A stretch of DNA of 64,000 nucleotides from Rhodocollybia butyracea (GCA_015501585.1 JADNRY010000174.1:62001-126000); one strand, 5' to 3'. Counted from the stretch's first letter, positions 10,516 to 22,774 are shown. Notes: generated by a model not told the origin, from the letters alone. Program-made: numbers and translations.

Positions 10516-11870
10516 TCATTTTTTCTCTTCCTCTGAGTCCGATTCCTCATCGCACAGCCAGTAGCAGTTTTCCATAATGAAATCCTTGACATAGTTGGAG
10601 ATATTGCCTCCCCCTAGCACTTGCAACACCCGCGTAACAAACCTTTGATCATCGTTGTATCTGGTTTGCCCAGGGTCAGGGCCATCGACACGCTTGATTA
10701 CCTCCTTGAATACAGGGAGAAACCATCTGGATGCCCGAGGATAATTTTTGGGGCTTATATACATAAACATTGGATCGAGCAGAACAATGGGCCCAAACTA
10801 CAAAGAAGATCAATACAAGCCAGGATTTTCCATTAGAGGCTCACCCGAAAGTACAGATCCTGAAAGCGCTTGCGCTGTTCTACCAGTTTGCTGTGTTTTG
10901 TACGTATAGGCGTGATTAGTGCAGTATATTGCTTCTTCTTCTCCTTCTGAGGGATATCAAGACCATCGACAAAATCAAAATCGTCGGGGATGATAGAGCG
11001 AGCAAATGAGGCTATAAACTCATGTTGAGACTGCGTGGAAATACTGAGCCAGTCGTCATAAGCTTTGAGTCCCTCAATGTTACGAATCACCATCAAAAGA
11101 TAGGATGCGATGATGTCTTCAGAGGGGCTTTTGAAGATGAGAGCTTCCCGTCTTTGGAGTCGAGTAAAGGGATCCATAATTGCACCAATTTCAGAGACAT
11201 CAGCAGTAGTACGCGAGACCGAAGAGTGAGCGACATTGTAACGTTTGAAGCAGGTGGCCTGGGAATACTATTGGAAACCACAAAAGAAAAGAATTGAAAG
11301 GTACGCACAATTTCAAAAAGAGAATAACATTTGTAGCTTATGAGCATCCTCCGATATGCCTCTCTTTCCTTCTCTACAACTTTTCCAGAGTATCCACCTT
11401 GTAAGACCATTTCAAAATATTGTTCAATTGTGTAGCGGTGGGAACCCTCTCCAATCTTTTCAAAAATGCGCTCTACTTCATCTTCAACGTTTGTTTGCAA
11501 CAATTCATTCCCTTGATTGGTTTTTTCCTTGCACAATTGGTCACTCTCCTCGTCTGATTCTGGTTCCTGCCCAAGATCATCTGGGTGTTGTTAGCAAAGA
11601 AATCGAAGGATAAAAGCAAAACTTACACCATTCATGTGCCATTAAAGACAAGTTGGGAGGATTTCCTTCATCATCTGCCACTAAATAGCTCAACCCAACA
11701 ACAGTATCCAATGTCTGTCCAGCTGCTTGTGCGATTGTTGTCAGCAAACTGTTGAACAAGTTTTTGGATTCAGGCGAAGCATCTGAGCCTGGTGGATCAA
11801 TGCGACTCATTCTCCAGTAGAGGTTTTTTGCAGCATTCGAGATTGCATCCATTTCTTCATGGGATGACAT
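10516..11870 (-). CDS. Intact multi-exon protein of unknown function
   Basis: Four exons join cleanly on the minus strand: from ATG at 11870 to about 11626; from about 11580 to 11310; from about 11258 to 10849; and from about 10801 to the stop at 10516. All junctions keep an open frame, giving roughly 400 residues. The protein is mostly soluble and helical. It has an acidic stretch after the first intron (EPESDEESDQ), a basic patch (PQKEKKKQ) near the middle, FGPIVLLDPMFMYISPKNYP across the last junction, and an acidic-basic tail ESDSEEEKK. No signal peptide or membrane segment is seen. I do not recognise the family. Conservation of frame across three introns argues that it is a functional gene. 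It lies next to the first PAP2 relic. Confidence 0.7.
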
Positions 11871-12312
11871 GGTGGCAAGATGAAAGCAAACAATACGTAA
11901 AGAAATAGCTCATGAGATCTGACTCAATATTCCTACGAGGTCAAAGCGTTTCCCTGCCAGCTGTAAGCCTGGGCTTACCACAGCTTCTATAATGTGCATA
12001 TATAGTGGCCAGTGATCCTACCCATTTAGAAACACCTATTCCAAACCTAGTGGTCATATTCAGATAAATGAAGGCCATAGCATGGATGGCCAGTGATCAC
12101 ATACCACTAGTGAATATTGAGTGTTAGTGTAACACTCACAATCAAGTGTTAAGTTGGCAGTAAGCCTTCTGTACAACAGCAGCACATAATAATTAATGTA
12201 GTGGGACATGTAGTGTTATCAGTCAACTAAGTTGACAGTGCTGATGATGATCTCGTGACTAAGTGATGGGCGATTCCATGGCGGGCATGAAAATGGCTCA
12301 TCATAAGAGTAT

Positions 12313-12339
12313 CATCGGAACTGAATATCAGTTCCGATG
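12313..12339. repeat. Short perfect inverted repeat
   Basis: CATCGGAACTG and CAGTTCCGATG are separated by 5 nt. The surrounding 12.1-12.35 kb stretch has other small palindromes (for example GTGTTAGTGTAACAC), as expected of a small transposon relic or a transcription-factor site. Confidence 0.4.
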
Positions 12340-12399
12340 TTAATGATATCATAGGATGGAACATTAGAGTATTTAACATCCTTCGCCCTTCAACGTGGC

Positions 12400-14530
12400 C
12401 TTGCTATCTTCCCTATGGCTGCAGTCTACCCTCTCTTCAAGTATTGAGCGCGCTAGAGCAAACAACAGAGGGGCACTAGTCCACGCACAACTTACACGAC
12501 ACTCACACGCAACATTCATACCACATAATCCACCACAGCCCCCGGTGGTGGCCCCACCCAATAGTCTCAAACAGCCGTGGGCGAGAGAACGATGATCCCT
12601 GCGTGGACGAATATTTTTGTCAGGACTGTGAGGCAAAAACGGGGGGAAACAGACGTTAGGAATGGAATAACCAGAGGATGTGAGCTAAGTGAGAAATTGA
12701 GGATACGAGGAAGGAGTGAAAGAAGAATAAAAAAGAACGGTAGATAGAGGGAAGGGACAAAAGGGGAGATGGAGGAATGGAAAACGAAAGAGAGGGCAAG
12801 AAAAATAACCAAAAAGCGCGCAGCGAAGAACCCAAAAGACAAAAAGAAGGAAAGAAAGAGAAAGTCACTCACCATTGGCATCGTAAAGCCTATGCTGCCT
12901 CACCCCACATCCCACGTCATTCTCCTCACCCGGAATCACGACCGTCTACCTTTACTTCCTAGCAACTCCACTCGTCTTCTTGTTTTCATTCTCTTCGAGC
13001 CTCCCCGCCACGATTTCGATTTCGCTTTCTGTTTCCTTATCCCCGTCCGACGATTAAAGTGCATATCCTCCCCCAGACCCAAACCCCCGTCCGCAAAGCC
13101 GACGCTCAACGGACTCGGTGGATAGATAAAGGAATCGGATGCATAATAACAACCCCACTTTCAGTGCGGAAGATGGGCAGGAGTGGTACCCCGAACCTTG
13201 AGTAGGAACTTTGGAGGCGCCGGATGAAGATGAGGAGATGCCAAGCGCAAGTTGAGTGGAGGTGGGAATTGGGGAACTCAGGTGTGAGAGGAGAGGACGT
13301 GCAAGAGTGCGCCAAGCATATGCATAGACGTTGATAGGTTTTCTTCTGGCTCCAAGAAATAAATGAACCAGGAGAGGGATATCGATGTGAGGAGGGACGA
13401 GGGTGAAAGCGGTGAGCGACTGGAAGAGTCTCATCACAAAGATAGTCGACACGGAAGTGGTAGAGGCGCTCACAATGTAATCAACGACCCGCGCCTGATG
13501 CGCCAAACCCACGTACGGTCCATACCAAGTTCTCGTACAGCACGAAGTGCATTGGAATGTCGTGACAGCCCCGACTCAAGTACATGTCCTGCGAGACGAT
13601 CGATAACCCAGTGCATCGCAGTATAGAGGTGCCCGAAGACAATGGACAATGGAGAGCGAGCATAATGGCGTAGTGGGTTAGATGTGGTACTGCGGGAGGG
13701 GTGGAATAAGGGTGTAGTCCGAGTCGTGGCCCTAGAAGGAGACAGTGTTCGTCGGGTGGGTTGAAGGGATGCCATATTCAAAAGGGCAGAAAGGTGAAGA
13801 TTGCAGGACACAGGCATCCGAAACATGTGGAAGCGTCTATAAGTGGGAAAGCTGATTTGATCAGCAGGAAGATCGACGTAAGGAGGAATGGGGCGAAAGC
13901 GGCGGCAGGAAAAGTTTCTTTGCGAGGGTAATCAACCCAGAGGTGGCAGAGACGCTCGTAGCGCAATCAATAGCCCACACCTGCAACTTGTTGGATGCGC
14001 AAAAACTCCTATGGTGCATACCGAGTTCACAAGAAGCACAAATTGCACTGGAACGTCTGTCAGTACTTCGGTGACAGCCCACCTCCAACCGCGTATCCTG
14101 CGAGACAATCCATACATGCATAGCCAAGTGCATTGCGGTATAGATGCGTCCAAGGACAATGGAGCATATAGATGACATTGACAAGGAAAAGTGGGTTGGA
14201 TGTGTCGAGCATTTGAAGGGAGGACGGAATTATGGAATAGGTTGTAGACATAGCCGTAGAAGAATAGAGCGACAATGGAGACGGCATTTGTCAAGGGGTT
14301 GAAGGGAAGGCGTATTCCAAGGAAATCGATGATTTCCGAAGCGATGCAAAGCACATTGCAAACAAGAGTGCAAATCCAAGCAAACGAGATATTGAAAAGC
14401 CCGCCGGTTGCTTAAGATAAAAGCGTACGGCACACTCGCATCGTGTCCAGCGCATGATAAAAAGGTGCTGGAGAAGGTTGAGAAGACCGAACAAGTGAAC
14501 AAGAGAAATCACGTTCACCTGTGGGTCATA
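12400..14530 (-). pseudogene. PAP2 phosphatase (sphingoid base-1-phosphate phosphatase type), copy P1, decayed
   Basis: The family dephosphorylates long-chain-base phosphates at the ER (yeast Lcb3/Ysr3). On the minus strand the family landmarks occur in order but in changing frames. A hydrophobic segment is followed by LEYAFPST near 14310, in place of EYGFPSTHSTNAVS. Then come ALFFYGYVYNLFH, GRIYTAMH near 14125 (the third PAP2 motif, RxxxxxHxxxD), LIDASTCF near 13840 (compare HPxPVDDCPCFED), a PIFR-like segment, and a tail ending in a YDANG junction and a last exon around 12.5 kb. A one-base deletion turns the CAC TCG of the SxxH motif into CCTTG, so the catalytic His is lost. Several more shifts follow. 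It is one of six related copies, all on the minus strand. Confidence 0.7.
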
Positions 14531-14879
14531 AAAAGTATTATTCCAACAGCCGGCAGTTCCTCAATTCGATCAGGTAGCTGTCTTATGCCTATACTACTGC
14601 TAGGTAGGTATAGTCACTGTCAGTGCGCAGGTTCTGAGGTCGGAGCTTTGGAGCATGCCATCGATTTGCGTACAGTAAAGGTTTCGAGTGGGCGTCAAAG
14701 CTGTCAGCGCTTCAGCTGCAGCATGTGACTCTCGGCCAGCGGCTTTCCGCTATCCGATCCTCCCTTCGACCTAGAACTCTCGAGGTCACAATACATGCGG
14801 CAATAATGGAAGAAAATATGCCATCTATAGTCCATACTTGACGCTTCACTGGCTCTCTCCTCTATCACATATGATCCTG

Positions 14880-17725
14880 TTCGATGTTGAGCTTGAATCC
14901 TCTCCCACCTAAAGCTTGTGAGTTCGCCTTTACAGCCGTTGTTCCAGTGTTAATCTTTTGTAATATGCGTTGTATCCCGGGGCAGATCTTGACCAGATCG
15001 TTGAACGAGCGCGGGATAAACCAAGGGATACATAAGCCGAGAGCATTGAAAATTCGGTTGCATGTTCACGAAAAACACCGGCGGTGAAAGAGGGTGAAAG
15101 GTAGTCATTATATCTGTCACTAACATGCCTTTACTTTAGTTGAGTGTATCATTTCCAAAAGTCCCTTAATTTTGATCGTTTGAATATGGACTTGAACAAT
15201 TATATTGGTGGAGGGCAGCCCGTAGAAGAGACGGTTGCAAACCGGTTCAAACAAGAGCATTGAGTGGCCGAGATTGTGGCTGCAAAAAATATTGATGCGT
15301 GATGCATTAAACGGACGAGTATCCGACACTCTGCAAACAGCTCTTCCGCTATCACCGGCGTTAGTCGCCAACAATTTACCACCCTGTGGTCTCTGTCAAG
15401 TCGGATTAAGAGGATTGTTGGTTACTGGCCTAATGGATCCTCGATGGAACATGGGGTTGGGAGCCAGCAGCAGAATTTCAACTTTTTGCTGTTCAAATAC
15501 ACTGAATATATTCTAGCACTAATCTTGACCTGGTCCCACGTTTTTTGAGCCTTTCACTTATATGGAATGCTCCTTCTATGGTTCAAAACTCAAACTTAGT
15601 GCCTTCCACTATTCCATGATCACCGTGGCGTTGCGTTGTGCAGTGGCGTACAGGTAGGACATCAGAGTGGTAAGTATGAGTCACATTTTAAAAATTAATC
15701 TGTGGCTGGCAAGAGTATCATCAATCCTATGTGAGCGCTCCATAGTGGCCCCTGCGATCTGAGTTTGTGGACACCACTTTTGCTGACGGACATGGACCTT
15801 CTGGTGAGTCAACAAGGCGGAGTGGACACGGTCTTTGTTTTCATAGCTATGTTTACTTCGCATGTAAACACTTCATACCAGGTCGGCAAGCAGAGCTGTG
15901 TAGTGGGAGAGCGGGAATTGGGATAGATGACATCAGGCACACTTATGGACAGCAATATATTGTTTTTCTTCGATAATTATGATCCATATCGCGGCGCCTA
16001 CAAATGACAGCTACAGTACAGGATGTCCATGGAGCATCGGTAAAACAACAATCGGTGATAAGGTGGCGAAGAGCAGCCTAAATTTGCTACTGCCCATTGA
16101 CTCCGACTCCGATATGTATGGGCCCAGGGAAGGAAGGAAGTGGATCATTAAGGTCCAATCTCGGGCTATACGTCGGAAATTCCGGAGAGAGTTAATGTCG
16201 GTTTTTCAGGATACAGACGATAGCTATGACTCAATGACTCCAGAAGATATGCTCTTACTTCTGCCTTTTGGCTATAGTACTCGTGATATACTCTGGGAAG
16301 GGCATATTCCAGCAATTTCCTGAAAGATCGAGGAACTAACCAAGTACCTAGATTGTCGTGGCGCTGTTAGCTTATTCTGTCTGTCTATCAATCAACGGAT
16401 AGGCACTATCGCTAGATTGTTTTTGTTGTTATTAATGCTTTTTTTTTCCGCCAATATTGTATTAAAGCAGACGCGAAAGGGTTTTCTCTATCCTCAATCT
16501 CAACATGACCATCTCTCTTGCTCCAGTTAACCGAGTGGAGGACATAGAGAAGGTATCAGCATTTTGTCTAACTCCTATCTTTCGGTTCTGATATTTGTTT
16601 TCTATTACTTAGATAAAGAAGGCGATCCTCGACGTTTTGAGTATACTAGAGATCGACCCACTCTCCATAGTTCCCTTTGAAAAGACTCCCACTTTCGAGC
16701 CCTTCCTAGCAGAGTGTGTAAAAGTGGCCCGAGATCGTGGGTATCTGAGCGAAGAAAACCAGCCTTTCCAAGAAAAGCATGTTCGCATTGGTGCCGCCGT
16801 CGGACACTACACATACCTTCATCACAGGAACACAGCGAGTCACAATGTAGCCGTACTTTCATCGCTCCTAATGGGATTTCAATACTGCGTTGACGATTAC
16901 TGCTTCGAAGCAAACTCTGTAGAAGAGTATGGCTCCTGTCTTGCCGCAGGACGTCCTCAGCTCGAGAAGGGACTGAGTGATCTAGCATCACTATCAGCAG
17001 AGCTCTCGGATATGTATGGCCCAGTTACCGGGGACTTACTACGCTTATCAAATCAGGCATATGTGATGGGTACTCATCTTGAACGCGAGATGTGTGGTCT
17101 GCATGCAACGGTAAGTTAAATCTCATTGCAATGTCTCTAACTCACGGTAATGTCAAACAGTGGGACGTGAATCATAATGCGCCGCTGTTCCCAGCCGTCA
17201 TGAGAAGCATGACTTCAGCGGCGACATCATGGTACCTGCTCTCCTTCCCTTGCGATGTTCCCGCTACCCAGTATCTCCAAGGGTTACCAGATGGGATTTG
17301 TGTGCATTATACCACAGCGTAAGGATAGCACTCATTCGAAGAGCCAAGTTTTATCTGATTCCTGAACTCTAGAGATATCATGTCGTATTACAAGGAAGCA
17401 ATCGTAGGTGAATTCAACCACGTTGAGCAGATGGCCCAATTCCACAATATGACGGGCCCTGACATGCTCGGAGAGCTTGTAAAAAACGTGCGAATGAACC
17501 ACGAGCGAGTCATTAAGGTCCTTTCAGCTTCGGACCCATCAGGCAAACTGGTCTCCTGCTATAAGACTGCAGTCGTAGGCTTCACTGTTTTTCAAGCGCT
17601 GCATCCTCGGTACAAGCTCAAAGATTTCGGTACATTTAGTTGTTGACAAGGTAGTAGGCACGAAGGTGGCTTGGAAATCAAATGCAGTTGTTTTACTAGT
17701 ATTAAGTAATTTATAGATATCATTC
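14880..17725. repeat. Segmental duplication, left copy (TDS1 unit)
   Basis: This matches 37.68-40.75 kb. It begins with GTGAGTTCG.CTTTACAGCC and continues through TCTGTCACTAACATGCCTTTA, GAGTTTGTGGACACCAC and GGTGAGTCAACAAGGC, the TDS gene itself, and CACTAGTATTAAGTAA. The next piece of the unit reappears at about 20.25-20.34 kb (GAGAGACTGATGATCTCAAAG) and then in the synthase pseudogene at 21.95 kb. The left copy was therefore split after duplication. It lacks the MITE found in the right copy. Confidence 0.8.
16505..17646 (+). CDS. Trichodiene-synthase-like sesquiterpene cyclase (TDS1)
   Basis: This is a class I terpene cyclase of the TRI5 superfamily, expected to ionise farnesyl diphosphate with Mg2+ in the cytosol. 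Exons are 16505-16552, 16613-17110, 17161-17318 and 17373-17646, about 325 residues. The first metal motif is VDDYCFE at about residue 100. The second is ADIMSYYKE, created across the third intron, where trichodiene synthase has NDLMSFYKE. The phosphate-sensing Arg-Tyr pair is present near the C-terminus as HPRYKL. The length is slightly short of trichodiene synthase (about 380). All junctions are clean and the frame is open. The first Asn of the metal triad is Ala, also in the paralogue at 39.5 kb, so substrate handling or product may differ. The product is not predictable. Confidence 0.85.
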
Positions 17726-17739
17726 TACCTTCTCTTGGA

Positions 17740-19725
17740 GCATTGAGCATGCTGAAGCAAACAACAGGAGAGGACAATACAATAAGGGCCACCGGTCCAC
17801 GCACCACATGCACAACGCTCATACAACAACACTCGTACCACATAATCCACCACAGCCCCAGCGGTGGCCCCACCGAAATGCCCCACCCGATAATCTTAAG
17901 CAAAAGTGGGATGGGAGAATGGCGATCGCAGCATAGATTACTTTTGTCGAGTAAAACAAGGGGAGAATATACATTAGGGACTGTATGACCAGATGATGTG
18001 AGGTAAGGATACAAAGATACGAAGGAATGAAGGAATGAAAGAGGAATATAGATATAAGAGGGGAAAGAGGAACTGGAGGAGTAAGCACCAAAAGGAAAGC
18101 GAAAGAGAGGGGAGGGAGGATAGAACACAAGAAAAAAAACAGAGAGCACGCAGCGAACAACCCAAAAAAAAGAAGAAAAGGAAAGCACTCACCATTGGCA
18201 TTATAAGCCTATGTTGCCTCACCCCACGTCCCGCATCCCTCGTTCTTCTCCTAACCCAGAATCACGACCGTCTGCTTTTACTTCCCAGCGGCTCCACGTG
18301 TCTTCTCATTCTTGTTTTCGAACCTCCCCACCATGATTTCGATTTCCGTTTCTTCATCCTCCTCTCAACCCCAACACCTTGTTCTAAAAGCCGACCCCCA
18401 ACGGACTAGGGAGATCAATAACGACGGAATCGGATGCATGAATTCCAGTCCAACCCTCACTTTCAGCGCGGAAGATGGGCGGGAGTGTTAACCCGAACCC
18501 GAGGACGAACTTTGGAGGCACTAAATGACGACGAGGATATGCCAAGGGTAAATTTCAACAGTGCAATGGAGGCAAAGAGGCGAGGATTGCGGGACCCTGG
18601 CGTTCGTAACATGGGGAAACATCTATAAGGTGGGAATACTGATTGATGATCAGGGGGAAGATCGACGTAAGGAGGAACGGCGGCGAAAGTGGCGACACGA
18701 AGAGTCTCATTGAGAAAGTAGTCAACCCAGAAGTGGCAGAGACGCTTGCGACGCAATCAACAATCCAGGCGTGCAATTTTTGGGATGCGCCGAGTTCTCG
18801 TGAGGTGCACTGGAACTTCAATACTTCAGTACTTCAGTGGCAACCCACCAGACTACGGCTCCTGCGAGACGATCCGTAACCAAATGCACTGCGGTACAGA
18901 TGCGCTCGCGGACAATAGACACTGACAGCGTGTAGATGTCGAGGGAATACTGTGTTAGTGGCAATAATGACGGAATTGGATGCATAATCCCCGTTCCAGC
19001 CCCACTTTCAACGCGGAAGATGGGCGGCAGTGTTGACCCGAACCCCAAGGAGGAGCTTTGGAGGCGCTAGAAGACGATGAGGATATGCCGAGGGCGAAGT
19101 GCGATGGAGGCGAAGAGGAGGAGTGCGGAAAGGGGAGAGGCGAGGATTGCAGGAGTTTGAAACAGGCAACCATCTATAAGGTGGGAATGCTGATTGATAA
19201 TCAGCACATAAGGAAGAACGGGGGCGAAAGCGACGGCTGGAAGAGTCGTGAAGGTAGTTGAGAAGTGGTAGAGGCGCTTGAGACCCAATATCCACACTTT
19301 GTTGGACACGCGAAAGTACGCATCTTGCAAGATGATTGATAACCGAATACAATGCGGTAATAGCGTGTAAATGGAATAGGCTGTAGCCGTAGCTGTGGCC
19401 ATAGAAGAAGGATAGAGCGATGGAGACGGCGTTTGTCGAGTGGGTTGAAGAGAAGTCGTATTCCAAGGATATCGATGATTTTCTAGCGTTGATGAGAGTA
19501 GTTAGTAATGAATCTTGAAGCGGTGAAAATCACACATCGTAAGAGTGCAAATCCGAGCAAACGGGATATCAAAAATCACGCGAAGCCCGCTGGTTGCATA
19601 ACTGCAGCGTACAGTATGCGCGCATCGTGGTCCAGCGCATGATAAAAGGTGCCGGAGAAGGCTGAGAAGCTCGGCCAAGAGAATAAGAGAAACGGAAAGT
19701 GGAGAAACAATATTCACCTGTGGGT
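17740..19725 (-). pseudogene. PAP2 phosphatase-like copy P2, decayed
   Basis: Same gene family and orientation as the copy at 12.4-14.5 kb. On the minus strand it reads MEYDFSSTHSTNAVSIALSF near 19460, so the His of the SxxH motif survives but the preceding Pro is Ser. A second frame gives RICTAVHLVTDRLAG near 18880, which is the R-H-D motif. NQHSHLIDGC and NQYSHLIDV both occur, at 19.19 and 18.64 kb, so part of the gene is duplicated inside this copy. Stops and shifts separate the motifs. It sits inside the left terpene unit, between TDS1 and the synthase pseudogene. Confidence 0.7.
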
Positions 19726-20525
19726 CATAAAAAGGTAAACATTCTACACAACAACCGCCAGTTCCTCGATTTGATCGGGTACCTGCCTATACTACTAGCT
19801 AGGCATAGTCAGTGCGCAGGTTGGAACTTTGTAGTTGACGTGGGCGTTGGAGCTCTGGAGCCTCTTGCCATCGATTTGCTTGTAGAGGGTCCTGTGGTGG
19901 TCAACGTTTTTAGCGGGCGTTAAAGTTGTCAGCGCTTCAACGTTTCAACTGCGGCATGTGACTCCAACGGCTTTCTGCTATCAATGATTAGTAGTACGCT
20001 TGTTCAATGTCATCTCAAGGTCTCAATACATATTCCACCGAGCTACACGGCATTAATGGGATAAGAAATTAAGAACCCACCATCCGTAACCTTACTTGGC
20101 ACTTCACCCGCTCTCTTCTGTGACTCGTCAGACTTGATTCCTCTCCCGATGCTTAAATTCAACCCCAAAGTCGACTGGCACTTGCGTGTCGAGTCAATGC
20201 AAATGAGACGAAGTGAGCAGGAGATATATCAGTACGGGCAACACTGCAACCAGAAGAGAGCGAGAGACTGATGATCTCAAAGCCATTTGTGAATGTACAC
20301 AAAGTGTCATGCCGAACAGAGATATGGGTATTATCCTCGGGTCCAGGCCTGCGCCGGTGAAGTCCAGACTCCAGGATCGTACACCCCTTGACTTCCAGAG
20401 GTTTGAATTTGATATATCGAGTTTACTAATACCTTGGTAAGGACCGCAACGGGGAATTGAATGGGGAGCAGTGCAGGCGACGCAGGAGCATCCTTAAGAA
20501 CGGGCCATTAGCATTCGACATAACC

Positions 20526-20592
20526 CCTTATGGGACCATTATGGGACTGTTATGGGAACTCATGGGACTGTTATGGGACCTTGGTAGGACTT
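20526..20592. repeat. Short TATGGGAC repeat cluster
   Basis: Five units of the type TATGGGAC(C/T) or CATGGGACT are separated by a few bases. The core word is the same as in the minisatellite at 21.3 kb, so the two were probably one array. Confidence 0.6.
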
Positions 20593-21316
20593 TAAGTGAC
20601 AGATATGCAACCCTTCTGGGACGTTCTACAATGGATATTGAGTGTTTCCATTACATAATTCCATGTACATTGTTGTTTAACACTGGCCCGCCTACTCGCA
20701 ACGCGGGAGGCCTTTTTTGAAATGATGCGCCCACCGGCTACCCATCAAGAGCACCTTAGCCCGCCATTAGCTATTTTCTTTTATTCTTATCCCTGTAGAA
20801 CAATAGCCTCGGTTGTAGTGTTTGAACAACTGTATATTGAATATATACCTTTAGAATAATAGCTACATTACCATATCAGTAAAACTACCAAGGGAGAATA
20901 TAAGTAATGCACACCCTTCGGAGTTGTAGTGTATGAACAACCAAGGGTGATGATTCTGGGGGCTTGAGTATAAGTATTAGGCTGGAAGAATGGATGAGCT
21001 TGTAACCAGGCAGAAGCAACTAACAAATAAACAGAAATGTGAAACAAAGAATATACTAGATGGAACTTCTGCCAAAGCAGTATCTGTGATACGCAGGACA
21101 AATACCTCTCCTAACACACCCCCTGATTTGTACAATCCAGTCCCAACATTTTAACAAACTTCGAGTGCACGGTTCCATTCAGTGCCTTGGTGAAAATGTC
21201 AGCACCGTTCTCGACATTCTCCGCAGTCCTTATGAGAGCCAGCGCAATCTCGTTATCTATTACTTACCTTCAAATAAAAGAGGATGTAGCTCATACATGG
21301 AGTGGTCAACAGACCC

Positions 21317-21540
21317 TTATGGGACATGCATGGGACCGACGTAACCATTATGGGACATGCATGGGACCGACGTAACCGTTATGGGACATGCATGGGACTG
21401 ATGTAACCTTTATGGAACATGCATGGGACCGACATAACCTTTATGGGACATGCATGGGGCTAGTGTTGGGCCAGTGTAACCTCTATGAAACTTGTACTAT
21501 TGTACATAACTCTTATGGGACATGCTTGAACCATGGTATA
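21317..21540. repeat. 31-bp minisatellite
   Basis: Units start at 21317, 21348, 21379, 21410 and 21441 with an exact 31-bp period. The unit is TTATGGGACATGCATGGGAC followed by CGACGTAACC and one variable base. A degenerate unit follows near 21511. The array is translatable (GTCMGP-type repeats), but no gene context supports coding. A related cluster lies at 21836-21915. Confidence 0.85.
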
Positions 21541-21835
21541 TTAAATAACTTGTGTGGGGTGCACTTTTGCACATACATAATGTGTAGAATGTGTAGAATA
21601 TTCTCACTACTCAGCAAAGGGGGAGGGGCAGAGGGCATGATAAAGGTGAAAAAGAAATGTATGTAGTATTTCATTCATCAAAATTAGCACCGCAAAAGCT
21701 GCACACAGCATCACAGTACAAAAAAGAGAAATTACGACCCTAAATCAGAGAACTCTAACAAACAGAATTAAGGTATTGAGGTAGTAGCATATGTTCAACC
21801 ACACATTCGTAGATATTCTCTATAAACGACGTGAT

Positions 21836-21915
21836 GGAACTACTGATGGGATCACTTATGGGACTTGATGGGATCACTTATGGGACTGCATGGGACCTTA
21901 TGGGACGGTTACATC
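21836..21915. repeat. Second TATGGGAC repeat cluster
   Basis: Units of the type GATGGGATCACTTATGGGAC repeat twice, followed by TGCATGGGACC and TTATGGGACGG. It ends about 35 bp before the stop of the truncated synthase pseudogene, marking the junction where the array invaded the terpene unit. Confidence 0.6.
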
Positions 21916-21951
21916 ACAGGGTTACGTCGAAAGTTCGGTGCCCCTTAAGAA

Positions 21952-22764
21952 CTAGTCTACCAAATTTCAAGTACCACAAAACAGCTGTTTGAGAGTTACG
22001 CACCGGGTTTTCTTGATCGTACTGCTGTCAATCTCAAAGTATCTTTCAGTGGTGAAAGACCAGCTGAAGAGGGTCAGTATTTAGTAATGTAGCTTCGAAG
22101 GGATGAGGGATAGGAACTCACATAACATTTCCCTGGACCCAGTCAGCAAGTGCATCAAGGACACGAATGGCATCACGATACTCCTCCCGAAGGCGACTGC
22201 TAAGAGTCATCTTTGCAGTATGCAACTCTGATTGGTCACGGACTCTAAGTATCCCCCGAAAAAATCGAGAGCAACCTATGCCCCTTTGCCTGCTCCATGT
22301 GGTATGAATAAAGATCCTGTTTGGGGGAGACTTTCAAAACTACTACGGAAAGGAAACTTGAGATTCGCCTACATTTGCCCAGCAGACAAGATCTAGGGCA
22401 GCATTATATCCACTGATGAACACTGGGTCGTCGTGGATTTCTCGGGAAAGATCAACAGCTAAGCAGTACTCAACAAGATCAAAGGCAACACGAACTGCAT
22501 TGGCCTTTCAGCGGAAGGGATTATATCCACGGATATTCAGTATCTCGTTTGATTCACGTAGTTCAGCCTTCCTGCCCACATGCGTGACATAGGTGCAAAA
22601 GTGGTCGATCAAGCAAGAAGCAATGTTGGAGCCAGCACGGCTGATATGGTTAATTTTGAAGCTGGCATACTATGTGTTCAGCACAAAGTAAATAGAGTCA
22701 CAGTTTACCTACTCTTTCATCGTGTGGCACAACCAGGACCCATCATCGAATTCATACTCATGTA
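21952..22764 (-). pseudogene. Truncated sesquiterpene synthase (paralogue of the gene at 40.9-42.2 kb)
   Basis: Minus-strand sequence matches the intact Cop4/muurolene-type synthase at 40904-42155 from its second exon to the stop. The N-terminal exon and the Asp-rich DEYTD motif are missing, because homology ends near 22764 at the border of a PAP2 relic. The D of the NSE motif region is still encoded, but a deletion of about 50 bp follows AKGH (lost relative to ANIITVIMETKKLKLQ) and breaks the frame. Other small indels are present. It cannot encode a working cyclase. Confidence 0.85.
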
Positions 22765-22774
22765 ATGGCATATA

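Noticed and set aside
12567..12881. Phe/Leu/Ser-rich minus-strand ORFs resembling membrane proteins (also at 17.8-18.2, 35.3-35.7 and 49.0-49.4 kb)
   Set aside because: They translate a GA/CT-rich intron of the PAP2 relics. The composition is low-complexity and the frame is not conserved between copies.
15979..16323. 114-codon ORF upstream of TDS1
   Set aside because: The duplicated region upstream of TDS2 does not keep the frame, and no domain is seen.
16605..16991. 128-codon minus-strand ORF over TDS1
   Set aside because: Antisense shadow of the conserved terpene synthase exon. The same shadow appears over TDS2.
21317..21666. Translated minisatellite as a repeat protein
   Set aside because: The frame is open only because the 31-bp unit cycles through frames with few stops. 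There is no start context or flanking exon.
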